A stretch of 64,000 nucleotides of DNA from Chionoecetes opilio (GCA_016584305.1 JACEEZ010000465.1:1-64000), one strand, 5' to 3'. Counted from the first letter of the stretch, positions 13,363 through 24,198 are shown. Numbers and translations: made by a program. Notes: generated by a model not told the origin, from the sequence alone.

Positions 13363-13614
13363 TTGCGAAAACGGTTAGCAGATTCTTTCAAACACATAAA
13401 AACACCCCAAAAAAAAATAATTTTCCACCAAAGGGATTGGGTGAAAAATCTGGACTAATACCAAAATATGCAAGAAAGACTGGGGGGGGAAATTTGGGGG
13501 GAGTTTGCATTTTTTAAAGAGTGTGTATGGAGTGGAGTATGAAATGCTTTAATAATAAGCTTTTCCTGTGTTTATAAAAAACCAAACCCAAACTGATCTT
13601 TACCTACCTAACCT

Positions 13615-14043
13615 GGAAATAATGGACGAGATTTTCCCGCGGTCTTTTCAGGGGACCCGCCTTTTTTTTTTGGCCCTAAAATAGGTGTTTGTTCAAGGGG
13701 AGATGTTTTATTTTGTACTTTCCCATAAAAAAAAATTAAAAAAAAAAAGAATTTTATGGTGCCTTTTTCCTTTTTAAAACCCACGGGAATCGGGGTCTTT
13801 TGGGTTTTTAAATTTAAAAACCTTATAAGGTTGGGTTGGTATATTTTGGGGTTTAAAGGGTAATATTAGGTTTCTTTAAAACCTAAAAGGTTGGGTTGTT
13901 TCATTTTTTTTTTGTTTTTTTTTTTAAGGGGTTTGCGCAAAAAAAAAAAACTATCTCCATTAAAAAAAGCACCTTTTGTAGGCCAAAAAAAAACATTCTG
14001 TGTCTCTAAAAAAACCCCGCGGCAACTCTCGTCCATTTTTACC
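13615..14043. mobile_element. Foldback/TTAGG element, unit 2 (mirror of unit 1)
   Basis: The left arm runs GGAAATAATGGACGAG to TTTATTTTG. The interior contains GGTTTCTTTAAAACCTAAAA then GGTTGGGTT, close to the 30-bp repeat inside unit 3. The right arm runs TTTGCGCAAA, ACTATCTCCATT, AGCACC and TTTGTAGGCC and ends CTCTCGTCCATTTTTACC. Outside lie CTAACC-type motifs. Confidence 0.75.
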
Positions 14044-14860
14044 CCTAACCCAAACCCTTACCCCGGCGAGGTTTCCCTTTATTTATGTAGGGACGAGCAT
14101 TTCGGTAGACAGAGTACCAGGGACCATGAAGGGGAAGGATTTGGGGAATGTCCCGTGGGTTTTTTGGGAACTTTTTTATGGATGGGCAATAAGATAAATC
14201 AAAGAAAGTTTGGGGATGTTGGTATTTGGGCTCAAAAGTAAATTAATTGGGTCGTCAAGAAAAACTTAAACCCCAAAATGTACCACTAATTTTTTTATGA
14301 GAAAGCCAAAAAAAGGGAAATAATTAATTTAAAGGGATTTTAATACTACATAACCCTTAAAAATGTAAAAACCTACCAAAAAGAAGACTACGACGATAAA
14401 AAAATTTTGAAATTGTTTTGGGCGAAATGAAAATTCCCTGCTATATTTCCCTGTCGCTGACAACATAGAGAAACCTGAGGGGGATGGTTGGGTTGCAAAG
14501 GGTTCTAAACCCGGAAAACAGTCACAGCAGAGTCTCATTAAGAAGTAAGAAAATGGTAGGGGGCACCTTAATACCCACCAGTTTTCTTACCTTTTTACGA
14601 GGGTTGTTAAAGACTCTGTTTTTTTTTGGTTAAAAAAATCTTTCCATTACCATTACCTCAGGTTCTTTTTAATTTGTTGTCAGCGAGAACGGAGCACTGT
14701 AATATGAACCCGGAAAATTTAAATTTTGCGCAAATAACTCGAAATTTTTTCCATTGCCGTAGTTTTCCCTTCGTAGGTCCACCCCCGGGGGACCCCGCCT
14801 TTCCCCCCAATGCCCGATGTAAAACAAACCGTGGAAAAAATAGTTATGGTAGGGGCCAAA

Positions 14861-17455
14861 ATTTAGTGATTCCCAAAACCGGGGGTCCCCGGAACCCTGG
14901 GGTTCCGCCCACTGGCGGACTGGGGTTCTCGCGGAACCCCGGGGTTCCGCAAAGGAACCGTTTAAAAAAATTTTTTTTGCTATTACAAAATGACAGGATC
15001 TTAATTTAAATTCATAAATTTTCCCACTAAAATTTACGTCACAACACTTTCCAAACCCCAACATACTTTGTAAGTGTCCAGTCAGTACAAGGTATATAGT
15101 AAAAGAGAAACAAATAAAAGCATAAATTTAGAAAAAAATGTGTTTTTGTCGGTGCGGGGTACGCCCTTCAAGCCTACTCCGCAAGTTTTGGGGAAAACCC
15201 GGGGTTGGGTAGGGGGGGGACGCCCAAACCCCACGAGTTCCCCACGTTTACGACCTCAGGGGGGCCGTTCACAAAATCTTCCCTTTATTTAGTTTTTAGC
15301 AGCGCTACCGAGCGAAATGTTTTGTTAATTAAAACTCAAACCCGTTAAAATTAGTCTGTAAAGGATTTTAAAGGGCTGCAGCATGTTTAAATATTTTAAA
15401 AAAAAAAAGATGTCAGGGAGAGGAGGCAGTTTAAAGAAGAATCACAAATACCACAGCCAAGTAAATAAAGGGAAAAATGAGTGATGTTAAAAAAAGCGGG
15501 CCTTTTCAATGACAGTTACCCCGGCCATTGGCTTTACAGGGGCGGAAAGAAAAATGTCCACTTCCTTTGTTTCATTGTTTGTGGGGAAAAGCTCGCTAAC
15601 AAGCTATGGCCCAAACCAAATTTTGCGACACTTAAATAATAACACAGCCACTTTCAAATAAAACCCCTGGATTTTTTTCGAAGGGCTCTTTTGGGTTCCA
15701 ACAGAAAAAAAAGAAAAGTGTTTTGGAAAAAAAGGTAACCACAGGATTAAGGGCCCCAAAAAGCAAGCTATTTATGGGTGAGCTAGTTGGCCCAAAAAAA
15801 TGAAAATTCAAAACTATTTTCAGAAAAACCAATAATGCCTGCTGCAAAATAAATTTTGAAAACCAAAGCTAGGGGAAGAAGCTGAAAGTGAAATTTAAAC
15901 AAGGTTTTCCCCCTTTTTGATAATACAATTTGAGGGGGTGTTTTGGGCCTGTCCAACAATTTTTTCTGGTATTTTGTCTGAAAATTTTGCAAAATAACCA
16001 AATTTTTCTCCCAAGTAGATGAGACAAACTGTATAAAATGGTAAAACTCGCCCGCTGGCATTTTTTTACTATTTGAAATGAAGGTGAAATAATGGAAAAA
16101 ATTTTTTTTGCTGTAAAAAACTGCCCGAAAAATACCAAAGGCCCCCGACATTTTCAACATCTTGTCCTTTTCCTGGAGTTTGTGGTTTTTCATGGGAAAC
16201 CCATGGGGTTGGAAACTGCAATGATGGTGCTCCCAAAGTAAGGGTCAGTACAAGGCTTTTTATACGGTGGAAGAAAAAAACCTTTTAAGGCATAAAAATT
16301 TTCTGCTTTCTCCAACCCAAAGTTCCCGGTTTTTAAAAACTATTGGGGATGAATTTTAAACAAATTTCCTTTATATAAATGTTTAACATGGTCAACTTTA
16401 TAAAACAGCGCCCCCCCTGAAGTCTCGCATATTTGCCCAAAGGGTTTTTGTGAAAACATGCAAAAAAAGATCACGGGACGCCTCTCCACACACAGAGGCT
16501 CCATGGGGTTTTCCCGAGGTAAATTTTGAAAAAGGGTATTCGGCGCGACAGGAAAATGCTGCCTTTTTTTTTCAAAAAAGGGGGGGAAAAAATAAATCCA
16601 GTTTCTGTGAAGTCCGGAAAACTACAAACTGGGGAATGAAACTAAACATATTTAGCAGATATTTTTCAGCATTTAAATAAATTGAACACCAGCATGCGGG
16701 TGCGAAGGGGAAAAAATTTTGACTTCCACAGACGAAATTTTTGCAAATTTTAAAAAATAAAATCGTGTTTGGAAAAAAAACACCTTTCAAAAAGGAAAAA
16801 CGAAATGTTTCCACTCCACTCAAGTTTTAAAATCAAACTGGGTTTTGAAAAAAGTCATTCCATTAAATTTAAAATCTTTGGGGTCACTGTCAGAAAAAAT
16901 TCCAAAAAGTAATTTTCCCCCCCCTTGTCATCAGATACGTATGACTGGGTGGGAAAAAACCCCCTTTACTGAGTTTTTTCACCAAACAAAAAATATTTAG
17001 TCTGCCCAAAAAGAGGAAGAACTGGGGTGAAATAAGTGCGATCGAAACCCTTTAAAATGAATGTAAGAAGATCACTTTACAAATTTTTTGGTTTTAGCAA
17101 AGCAAGGGGTACCCTGTCATCCAGTAAAAACATTGCATTTTTACTCCGTTTTTAAAATTCTTTTCCCCTGTGAAAAAGCTTTCTCATGCCCGAAAAATCA
17201 TTAAAGCAAATCAAGAATTGGGCTCCTGTTGGTTTGAGGAAGAACTTTGGGGTTGTATCTGTCAAAAATTCTGCCAAGAATTTTCACAGATACGGGAAAA
17301 AGAAACAAGCCCCAAATGTCACACTGAAAGGGAATCCCGACATTTTTTGACTTATTTGTGTGAAAATCTCAGGGCATGGGATGGAAAGTAATTTCATATG
17401 AATTTTATTGCTCAAAGAACTTTTTTAAAAAAAAATAAAATGTTTTTAAAAATAT
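14861..17455. other. Unclassified noisy DNA
   Basis: No gene is recognised with confidence. A GC-rich palindrome cluster lies at 14,875-14,965. Peptide strings faintly like C2H2 zinc fingers occur between 16,230 and 17,390 but never complete a finger in one frame. Homopolymer runs are frequent. Confidence 0.4.
14875..14965. repeat. GC-rich palindrome pair
   Basis: GGAACCCCGGGGTTCC, a perfect 16-base palindrome, is at about 14,934. A one-mismatch version, GGAACCCTGGGGTTCC, is at about 14,890. Similar GGGGTTCCGCGG-type blocks are known near the ends of some hAT elements, but no element boundary is visible here. Confidence 0.5.
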
Positions 17456-17625
17456 TTTTAAAATTTTATATAATATATATATATATATAATATATATTTT
17501 AATATATATATATATATATAATAATAATAATATATATAAAATATATATAATATATATATATAATATATATATATAAAATATATATTATAATAATATATAT
17601 ATATTTTATATATATAATAGTTTTA
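17456..17625. repeat. (TA)n tract
   Basis: TATATA/TAATAATA repeats. Confidence 0.9.
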
Positions 17626-17739
17626 AAACTATTATAGGGGTTCCTTGGGGAAAATTTAACCCCCCCCCCAAAGATTTCAGGGGTTTTCCCCCAAAAGGGG
17701 TCAAAGGGGGGAATCACTGCCTTTTCATACCCCCCTCGC

Positions 17740-18035
17740 CTCTTTTCTACTATCTCCCTCTCTCTTCCTTTTCCCTCTCTTCCCGCCTTCCCCCACTTTC
17801 AAACATCAACAAATTTTTACTCTCTCTCCCCTCTTTTCCCTCTCTCTCTCCCTCTCTCTCTCTTCTCTCTCTCTCCCCCTCCTCCTCTTCTTCTCCCCTC
17901 TCTCTCTTCCTCTCTCTCCCCTCTCCCCTCTTTTCTCTCTCTCTCCCTCTCTCTCTCTCTTCTTTTTTTTTTTTCCTTTTTTTTTTCGTTTTTTTTTTTT
18001 TTTGGTTTTTTTAAGATTTTTTTTTTTTTTTATTC
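17740..18035. repeat. (CT)n and poly-T tract
   Basis: Pyrimidine run of CTCTCT, CCTCTT and long T runs. Confidence 0.9.
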
Positions 18036-18269
18036 ATTTAAAAAGATTGGGGTTTTTCTATTGGGTTTAAATTCCATATTTTCACCAAAAAAAATGTTAT
18101 ATTTTCAAAAAAAGGGCCCCCGACCCGGTTTCCCTTTTTATGTTATTAGGGATTTGCTTTCAGGTCCTATAAAACTTCGGCTTATTTGGGCCCGACTTTA
18201 TCAATATAGGTTTAAAATGTTCATATGTTTCAAAAAAATAAAGGCCAAAATAAAAAATCAATATCAATT

Positions 18270-18372
18270 CTCTCTCTCTCTCCCCTCTCCCCTTTTCCTT
18301 TTCTCTCTCTCTCTTTCCCCTTTTCTCTCTCTCTCTCTCTCTATTCTATCTCCCCCTCTCGCCCCTTTTCCC
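18270..18372. repeat. (CT)n microsatellite
   Basis: Pyrimidine dinucleotide repeats. Confidence 0.9.
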
Positions 18373-18837
18373 TTTTGGGTAGGTTTTGAAACTAACGAGG
18401 GGAAAAGTCAAATGAGAGAAATTTGGCAGAAAACCCCCAAAGCCGGGTGTCTCACTACAGAAACAAAAGGTTCCCCGTTTTAGTTTTAAAGGGTAATCCC
18501 CACGCGCAAAAGGGTGGGTGGCTCGGGACTATCAAGATTCTCCGCGACTGTGACGGACATAAGTAAAGCTGAGCGGAGATTGCGTGTCCCTGCGTGATCA
18601 GGCCCCTGGGTGAAAAACAAAAAAAATAACACGGGAAAAAATAGACAAAAATATACATTAAAGTAAGGTTTTTTTTCCCTAAAAACTGAAAAATCTTTAT
18701 TATTTTCTGTATTACGGGTTTCTTTGACTTTTTAATGACTTTTTGTTTGGTTGGGCTAAAAAAAAAAAAAAATGTTTCTCCCAGTGTCCATTTTCTTTTC
18801 GGGAAACTTTTATTTTACTTCCCTATTTTTCTTTTTT

Positions 18838-19165
18838 AATTCCTCCTCCTCCTCCCCCTCCCCTCCTCCTCCCCCCTTCCCCCCCCTTCCTCCTCTCTTC
18901 CCCTCTTTCTCCCCTTCTCTTCTCCATCTCCTGCCCCAACCCTACCTCCGCACATCTTTTAAAACTTTTCCCAAAATTTTTTCTCTCCCCCTTTTCCCCC
19001 CTGCCCCCTCTCTCCCCAACCCCCTCTCCTCTCCCCCTTTTCTCTATTTTTCCCCCTCTCTCCCCTCTCTCCTCTCTCTCTCTCTCTCTCTTTTTCTCTC
19101 TCTCTCTCTCTCTCCCCTCTCTCTCTCTCCCCTCTCCCTCCCTACCCCCTCTTTCTTTCTTTAGG
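18838..19165. repeat. (TCC/CT)n polypyrimidine tract
   Basis: CCTCCT blocks followed by CTCTCT and CCCTCT blocks. Confidence 0.9.
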
Positions 19166-19191
19166 CAATTTTTTTGTGGATTTTTGGGGGG

Positions 19192-19470
19192 TGTTTGGGG
19201 GGGGGGGGAAGGGAAAAGGGGGGAAGAGAAGGGAAAAGGGGAAAGGGAAAGGGGAAGGGGAAAGGGAAGGGAAAGGGGGTAGAGGGGAAGGGAAAAGGGG
19301 GGGGGAGGGGAAAGGGGAAAGGGGAAGGGGAAGGGGAAGGGGAAAAGGGGGGGAAGGGAAGGGAAGGGAAGGGCAGGGGGGGAAGGGAAGGGAAAGGGGG
19401 GGAGGGGAAGGAAAGGGGAAGGGGGGGGGAAGGGGGGGGGGAAAGGGGGGAAGGGAAAGTAGGTAAGGGG
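19192..19470. repeat. (GGGGAA)n-like polypurine tract
   Basis: GGGGAAAGGGAA-type repeats. Only a 30-base spacer separates it from the preceding polypyrimidine tract, so together they form a polypyrimidine/polypurine mirror pair. Confidence 0.9.
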
Positions 19471-19955
19471 GCGCCCCGGTTTTTATTTTTCCTCTTCGTG
19501 TTTTGACTTTCCCTCAATATAAGCAATATTTTATAGTTATGACCTGTTTAGTATCCTTGTCCATTAACGAATTTGGTATATCAAGTTACTTTTTCGTAAT
19601 TTTATGGCAAACAGACTATTTTGTATAGCCTAGGAAAGATGTGGGCTTGAAGGGGTTAAGTCTAGGATACTATTGGGTGTTAGTCTAAGGACCGAACTAA
19701 TGCACTGTTATGGCCTCCCAGGTGCAATAGCCCAGGGAACAGTGGACACGAGTGTTAACTAAGGAGACGAAGTGGAAGAGGACCTGTGAAGCGATCGATA
19801 CTAAAACCTTTTTTTTTCCCCTCAGACCGGCCCACACGATCCCGCAGCCCCACGGGAACTGTCCCGTGTGTCCCTGTGGCCAGTCCCCCCCTTGGGCTGA
19901 TGTGGGATGTCTTTGGGCGACTGGGGGTGAGGGGTAGGGAAAGTCTTTGGAATGA
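19471..19955. other. Unclassified DNA
   Basis: No coding or repeat signal recognised. It passes gradually into degenerate copies of the 31-bp minisatellite. Confidence 0.4.
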
Positions 19956-19959
19956 CTGG

Positions 19960-22461
19960 GGGGGATGTTTTGACTGTCTTTTAAGATGGGGATGATGTAT
20001 GACTGTCTTTGGGCTGACTGGGGCTGGGGTGTTGGGCTGTCCCTTTTACTGGGCTGGGGCTGGTGTATATGTCTTTTACTGACTGGGGCTGAGTGGGATG
20101 ACTGTCCCTTTTACTGCTTTGGGGGTGAGTGTAGAATGTCTGTTACGAAATGGGGTGAAATTATGACTGTCTTTTTACTGACTGGGGCTGAGTGTATGAC
20201 TGTCTTTGACGACTGGGCTGAGTGTATGACTGTCTGTGACTGACTGGGCTGTGTATGACTGTCTTTGACTGACTGGGGCTGAGTGTATGACTGTCTGTGA
20301 CTGACTGGGCTGAGTGTAGACTGTCTTGACTGACTGGGGCTGAGTGTATGACTGTCTGTGACTGACTGGGGCTGTGTGTATGACTGTCTGTGACTGACTG
20401 GGGCTGAGTGTATGACTGTCTGTGACTGACTGGGGCTGAGTGTATGACTGTCTTTGACTGACTGGGGCTGAGTGTATGACTGTCTTTGACTGACTGGGGC
20501 TGAGTGTATGACTGTCTTTGACTGACTGGGGCTGAGTGTAGGACTGTCTTTGACTGACTGGGGCTGAGTGTATGACTGTCTTTGACTGACTGGGCTGAGT
20601 GAGACGTCTTGACTGACTGGGCTGAGTGTAGGACTGTCTTTGACTGACTGGGGCTGAGTGTATGACTGTCTTTGACTGACTGGGGCTGAGTGCAGGACTG
20701 TCTTTGACTGACTGCGGCTGAGTGTATGACTGTCTATGACTGACTGGGGCTGAGTGTATGACTGTCATGGCTGACTGGGCTCGTGTATGACTGTCTGTGA
20801 CTGACTGGGGCTGAGTATGGACTGTCATGACTGACTGGGGCTGAGTGTAGGACTGTCTGTGACTGACTGGGGCTGAGTGCAGGACTGTCATGACTGACTG
20901 GGGCTGAGTGTGTGACTGTCATGACTGACTGGGGCTGAGTGCAGGACTGTCATGGCTGACTGGGCTGGTGTGTGACTGTCATGACTGACTGGGCTGAGTG
21001 CAGGACTGTCATGACTGACTGGGCTGAGTGTGTGACTGTCATGACTGACTGGGGCTGAGTGCAGGACTGTCATGACTGACTGGGGCTGAGTGTGTGACTG
21101 TCATGACTGACTGGGGCTGAGTGTAGACTGTCTGACTGACTGGGGCTGAGTGAGGACTGTCATGACTGACTGGGGCTGAGTGTCTGACTGTCATGACTGA
21201 CTGGGGCTGAGTGTATGACTGTCATGACTGACTGGGGCTGAGTGGAGGACTGTCATGACTGACTGGGGCTGAGTGTCTGACTGTCATGACTGACTGGGGC
21301 TGAGTGTATGACTGTCATGACTGACTGGGGCTGAGTGTCTGACTGTCATGACTGACTGGGGCTGAGTGTCTGACTGTCATGACTGACTGGGGCTGAGTGC
21401 ATGACTGTCATGACTGACTGGGGCTGAGTGTATGACTGTCATGACTGACTGGGGCTGAGTGTGTGACTGTCATGACTGACTGGGGCTGAGTGTATGACTG
21501 TCATGACTGACTGGGGCTGAGTGTATGACTGTCTTTGACTGACTGGGGCTGAGTGTATGACTGTCTTTGACTGACTGGGGCTGAGTGTATGACTGTCATG
21601 ACTGACTGGGGCAGAGTGTATGACTGTCATGACTGACTGGGGCTGAGTGCAGGACTGTCATGACGACTGGGGCTGAGTGTGTGACTGTCGGTGACTGACT
21701 GGGGCTGAGTGGAGGACTGTCATGACTGACTGGGGCTGAGTGTCTGACTGTCATGACTGACTGGGGCTGAGTGTATGACTGTCATGACTGACTGGGGCTG
21801 AGTGTCTGACTGTCATGACTGACTGGGGCTGAGTGTCTGACTGTCATGACTGACTGGGGCTGAGTGCATGACTGTCATGACTGACTGGGGCTGAGTGTAT
21901 GACTGTCATGACTGACTGGGGCTGAGTGTGTGACTGTCTTGACTGACTGGGGCTGAGTGTATGACTGTCTTTGACTGACTGGGGCTGAGTGTATGACTGT
22001 CTGTGACTGACTGGGGCTGAGTGTATGACTGTCTGTGACTGACTGGGGCTGAGTGTATGACTGTCATGACTGACTGGGGCAGAGTGTATGACTGTCATGA
22101 CTGACTGGGGCTGAGTGCAGGACTGTCATGACGGACTGGGGCTGAGTGTGTGACTGTCGTGACTGACTGGGACTGAGTGCATGACTGTCATGACTGACTG
22201 GGGCTGAGTGTATGACTGTCATGACTGACTGGGGCTGAGTGTATGACTGTCATGACTGACTGGGGCTGAGTGTATGACTGTCATGACTGACTGGGGCTGA
22301 GTGTATGACTGTCATGACTGACTGGGGCTGAGTGCATGACAGTCATGACTGACTGGGGCTGAGTGTATGACTGTCATGACTGACTGGGGCTGAGTGTATA
22401 ACTGTCATGACTGACTGGGGCTGAGTGTATGACTGTCATGACTGACTGGGGCTGAGTGCAG
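19960..22461. repeat. 31-bp minisatellite, about 75 copies
   Basis: The unit has the core GACTGACTGGGGCTGAGTG followed by a variable triplet (TAT, TGT, TCT, CAG, CAT) and GACTGTCAT. Variants replace CAT with CTTT or CTGT, giving 32-base units. Copies are regular from 20,166 and degenerate before. CTTT/CTGT units dominate 20,170-20,870 and CAT units dominate later, with islands of CTTT/CTGT at 21,530-21,580 and 21,940-22,040. Minus-strand frames of Ser/Gln/Pro repeats are by-products. There are no unique spacers, so it is not a CRISPR array. Confidence 0.95.
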
Positions 22462-22680
22462 GACGGGCACGAGGGACAGGCGAATAGGCGCTTGCTTGCC
22501 CTCCGCTGCTCATCCTGCAGAACTCTTTGTTTCTTTATTTGCTTTGCCATTATTGAATCATGGCTTACTTGTTGTTGTTTTTGTACTGATGACGCTGTAG
22601 CATTATTGTATAATAGCGTACGCCAGGGTGACAGTGTCCTACACATCCTGCGATCATGAAACACACTAGCGTATGCGGGG
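22462..22680. other. Unclassified DNA between minisatellite and SINE
   Basis: Mixed sequence without recognised features, ending in a C run and a short AC/GT microsatellite. Confidence 0.4.
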
Positions 22681-22736
22681 ATTCCCCCCCCCCCACACAC
22701 ACACACCGTGTGTGTGTGTGTGTGTGTGTGTGTGTC

Positions 22737-23028
22737 AAGGGAACTCCGTAGTGTAAGAGTTAGCGCGCTCGGCTCGCAACCGAGAAGTCGATCCCCGGGC
22801 GGAGCAAAGACGGACGGGCTGTTTCCTTAAAACCCGAGCCCCTGTCCACCCAGCAGTGAATGGGTGCCGGGTGTCAGCCGGGGTTTGTGACCCGCCTCCC
22901 GGGGTGGTGGCCTCCCCCAACACTAACCACTAAGCAGGAATGATAAAAATGTTGTTATGGAGACGGGGCCACACGAGCGTTGCTCAGGCCCTGTAAAATA
23001 CAACTAGATGAATAAAACTACATGAATA
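22737..23028 (+). mobile_element. tRNA-derived SINE (family 1)
   Basis: The head looks like a tRNA: a box-A-like TAGTGTAAGAGTTAGC at 22,749, an anticodon arm CTCGG-CTCGCAA-CCGAG at 22,768-22,784 (the loop would read anticodon CGC), and a box-B-like AAGTCGATCCCC at 22,785. An unrelated body of about 200 bp follows, with CCACCCAGCAGTGAATGGGT and GGAGACGGGGCCA, ending TGTAAAATACAACTAGATGA and then a (CA)n tract. Body and tail match sequence at 34,885-35,045 and 35,150-35,215, which shows a dispersed family rather than a single tRNA gene. The box-B region is imperfect, so this is probably an old copy. Confidence 0.75.
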
Positions 23029-23034
23029 CACACA

Positions 23035-23066
<32 letters not shown>

Positions 23067-23071
23067 TAAAG

Positions 23072-23091
23072 CTTCTAGAAGGTTCTGGAAG
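23072..23091. promoter_or_regulatory. Heat-shock-element-like array, copy 1
   Basis: CTTCTAGAAGGTTCTGGAAG reads nTTCnnGAAnnTTCnnGAAn: four alternating pentamers with exact 2-base spacing, the consensus recognised by heat-shock factor trimers. It is seen in sequence only; no promoter or gene is identified next to it. Confidence 0.5.
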
Positions 23092-23222
23092 TTTTATCAG
23101 ACACACACACACACACACACACACACGAAACACACACCACACCCACACCACACACCCCACACACAACACACACACACACACACACACACACACCACACAC
23201 ACACACACACACACATGTAAAG

Positions 23223-23242
23223 CTTCTAGAAGGTTCTGGAAG
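23223..23242. promoter_or_regulatory. Heat-shock-element-like array, copy 2
   Basis: Identical 20-base core to copy 1, 151 bases downstream, followed by GATTTC, which extends the pattern with a one-mismatch fifth unit. Confidence 0.5.
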
Positions 23243-23359
23243 ATTTCTCAGACACAGAACACACACACAAAACACACAACACACACACACACACACACAC
23301 CACACACACCCCACACACACACACACACACACACACACAACACACACACACATGTAAAG

Positions 23360-23379
23360 CTTCTTGAAGTTTCGGGAAA
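23360..23379. promoter_or_regulatory. Heat-shock-element-like array, copy 3
   Basis: CTTCTTGAAGTTTCGGGAAA keeps all four TTC/GAA triplets although three bases differ from copies 1 and 2. All three substitutions fall in the two-base spacers. Confidence 0.5.
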
Positions 23380-23554
23380 GATTTCTCAGACACACACACA
23401 CACACACACACACCACACACACACACACACACCACATACAGACACACACACACACACAGAGACACAGACACACACAACACACACAGAGACACAGACCCCA
23501 CACACACACACAAACGCACACACACACACCAACACACACACACAACAGACAGAC

Positions 23555-23593
<39 letters not shown>

Positions 23594-23663
23594 CACACAC
23601 CACATAGACACACACACACACACACCACACCCCCACACAGACACACACACACACACACACACA

Positions 23664-23697
<34 letters not shown>

Positions 23698-23832
23698 ACA
23701 CACACACACAACACAAAACACCCCACCCCCACACACACCACCACCACACAGACACACACACACACTCACACACACACCACACACACACACAGACACACAC
23801 ACACACAGACAGACAGACACACACACACACAC

Positions 23833-24130
23833 AGGTATATTTAAATGTCCCCTCAACCATCTTATTCAAATCCTGTCCTCTGATGTGCATAGAGCCGAGA
23901 GGAACCGAGGGGCAACGCTCCAATGGCAGCCTAGCAAATGGCACTGCCCCCCCCCCCCCCTCGCCTCCATTTCACTTCCCCTCGCGACGTTCCCCTCATT
24001 GCCTATTCCTCCAGCATTCAAAGTGTTCACTGTCTCTCCTCTCTCTCTCCTCATTTCCCCTCATTTCCCCTCACGTCCTGAAACCTTGCGCGTTTCTAAC
24101 TGGCTGAGGGGAAATATGACTCCTCCCACT
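23833..24130. other. Unclassified DNA
   Basis: Mixed sequence with a C run at about 23,947-23,960. No gene recognised. Confidence 0.35.
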
Positions 24131-24198
24131 TTCCTCCTCCTCCTAGGCTCCTCCTCCTCCTCCTCCTCCTCCTCCTCCTCCTCCTCCTCCTCCTCCTC
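24131..24198. repeat. (TCC)n microsatellite
   Basis: About 20 CCT repeats. Confidence 0.95.

Larger units (their letters stand above)
11527..14860. repeat. Giant palindrome (about 3.3 kb) with nested foldback units
   Basis: The left half (11,527-13,270) reads as the reverse complement of the right half (13,290-14,860). Paired landmarks: 11,704 CTCGCTGACAACA with 14,680 TTGTTGTCAGCGAGAA; 11,845 TTCTTAATGAGACTCTG with 14,531 CAGAGTCTCATTAAGAAG; 12,195 TTTGATTTATCTTATT with 14,193 AATAAGATAAATCAAAG; 12,521 TAATGGACGAGA with 14,026 TCTCGTCCATT; 13,088 TGCATATTTTTTGGTATTAG with 13,457 CTAATACCAAAATATGCA. Midpoints of inner pairs fall at about 13,270-13,280. The left arm is longer because a segment of about 145 bp is duplicated in tandem (about 12,190-12,335 and 12,336-12,500). 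Smaller palindromes lie inside each arm. Confidence 0.8.
23030..23832. repeat. (CA)n tract interrupted by three 40-bp blocks
   Basis: About 800 bases of CA repeats with CACCAC/CAGACAC variants. Three related inserts, GTAAAGCTTCT...GGAAG...TCAGACAC, begin at about 23,066, 23,217 and 23,353. Confidence 0.95.

Noticed and set aside
16230..17390. C2H2 zinc-finger gene
   Set aside because: Strings such as KAFYTVEEKNLLRHK and CICQKFCQEFSQ look finger-like, but no complete C2H2 unit occurs in one frame and the local sequence is too noisy to decide.
20175..22706. Array of regular repeats as a possible CRISPR
   Set aside because: Units are contiguous with no unique spacers, the genome is eukaryotic, and there are no cas genes.
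22737..22810. Functional tRNA-Ala gene
   Set aside because: The box-B arm is imperfect, the acceptor stem does not close, and the same body and tail occur in other copies, so it is a SINE head.
23364..24107. Long Thr/His-rich and Cys/Val-rich reading frames on both strands
   Set aside because: They are translations of CA/GT repeats. All frames of a dinucleotide repeat are open and the composition explains them fully.
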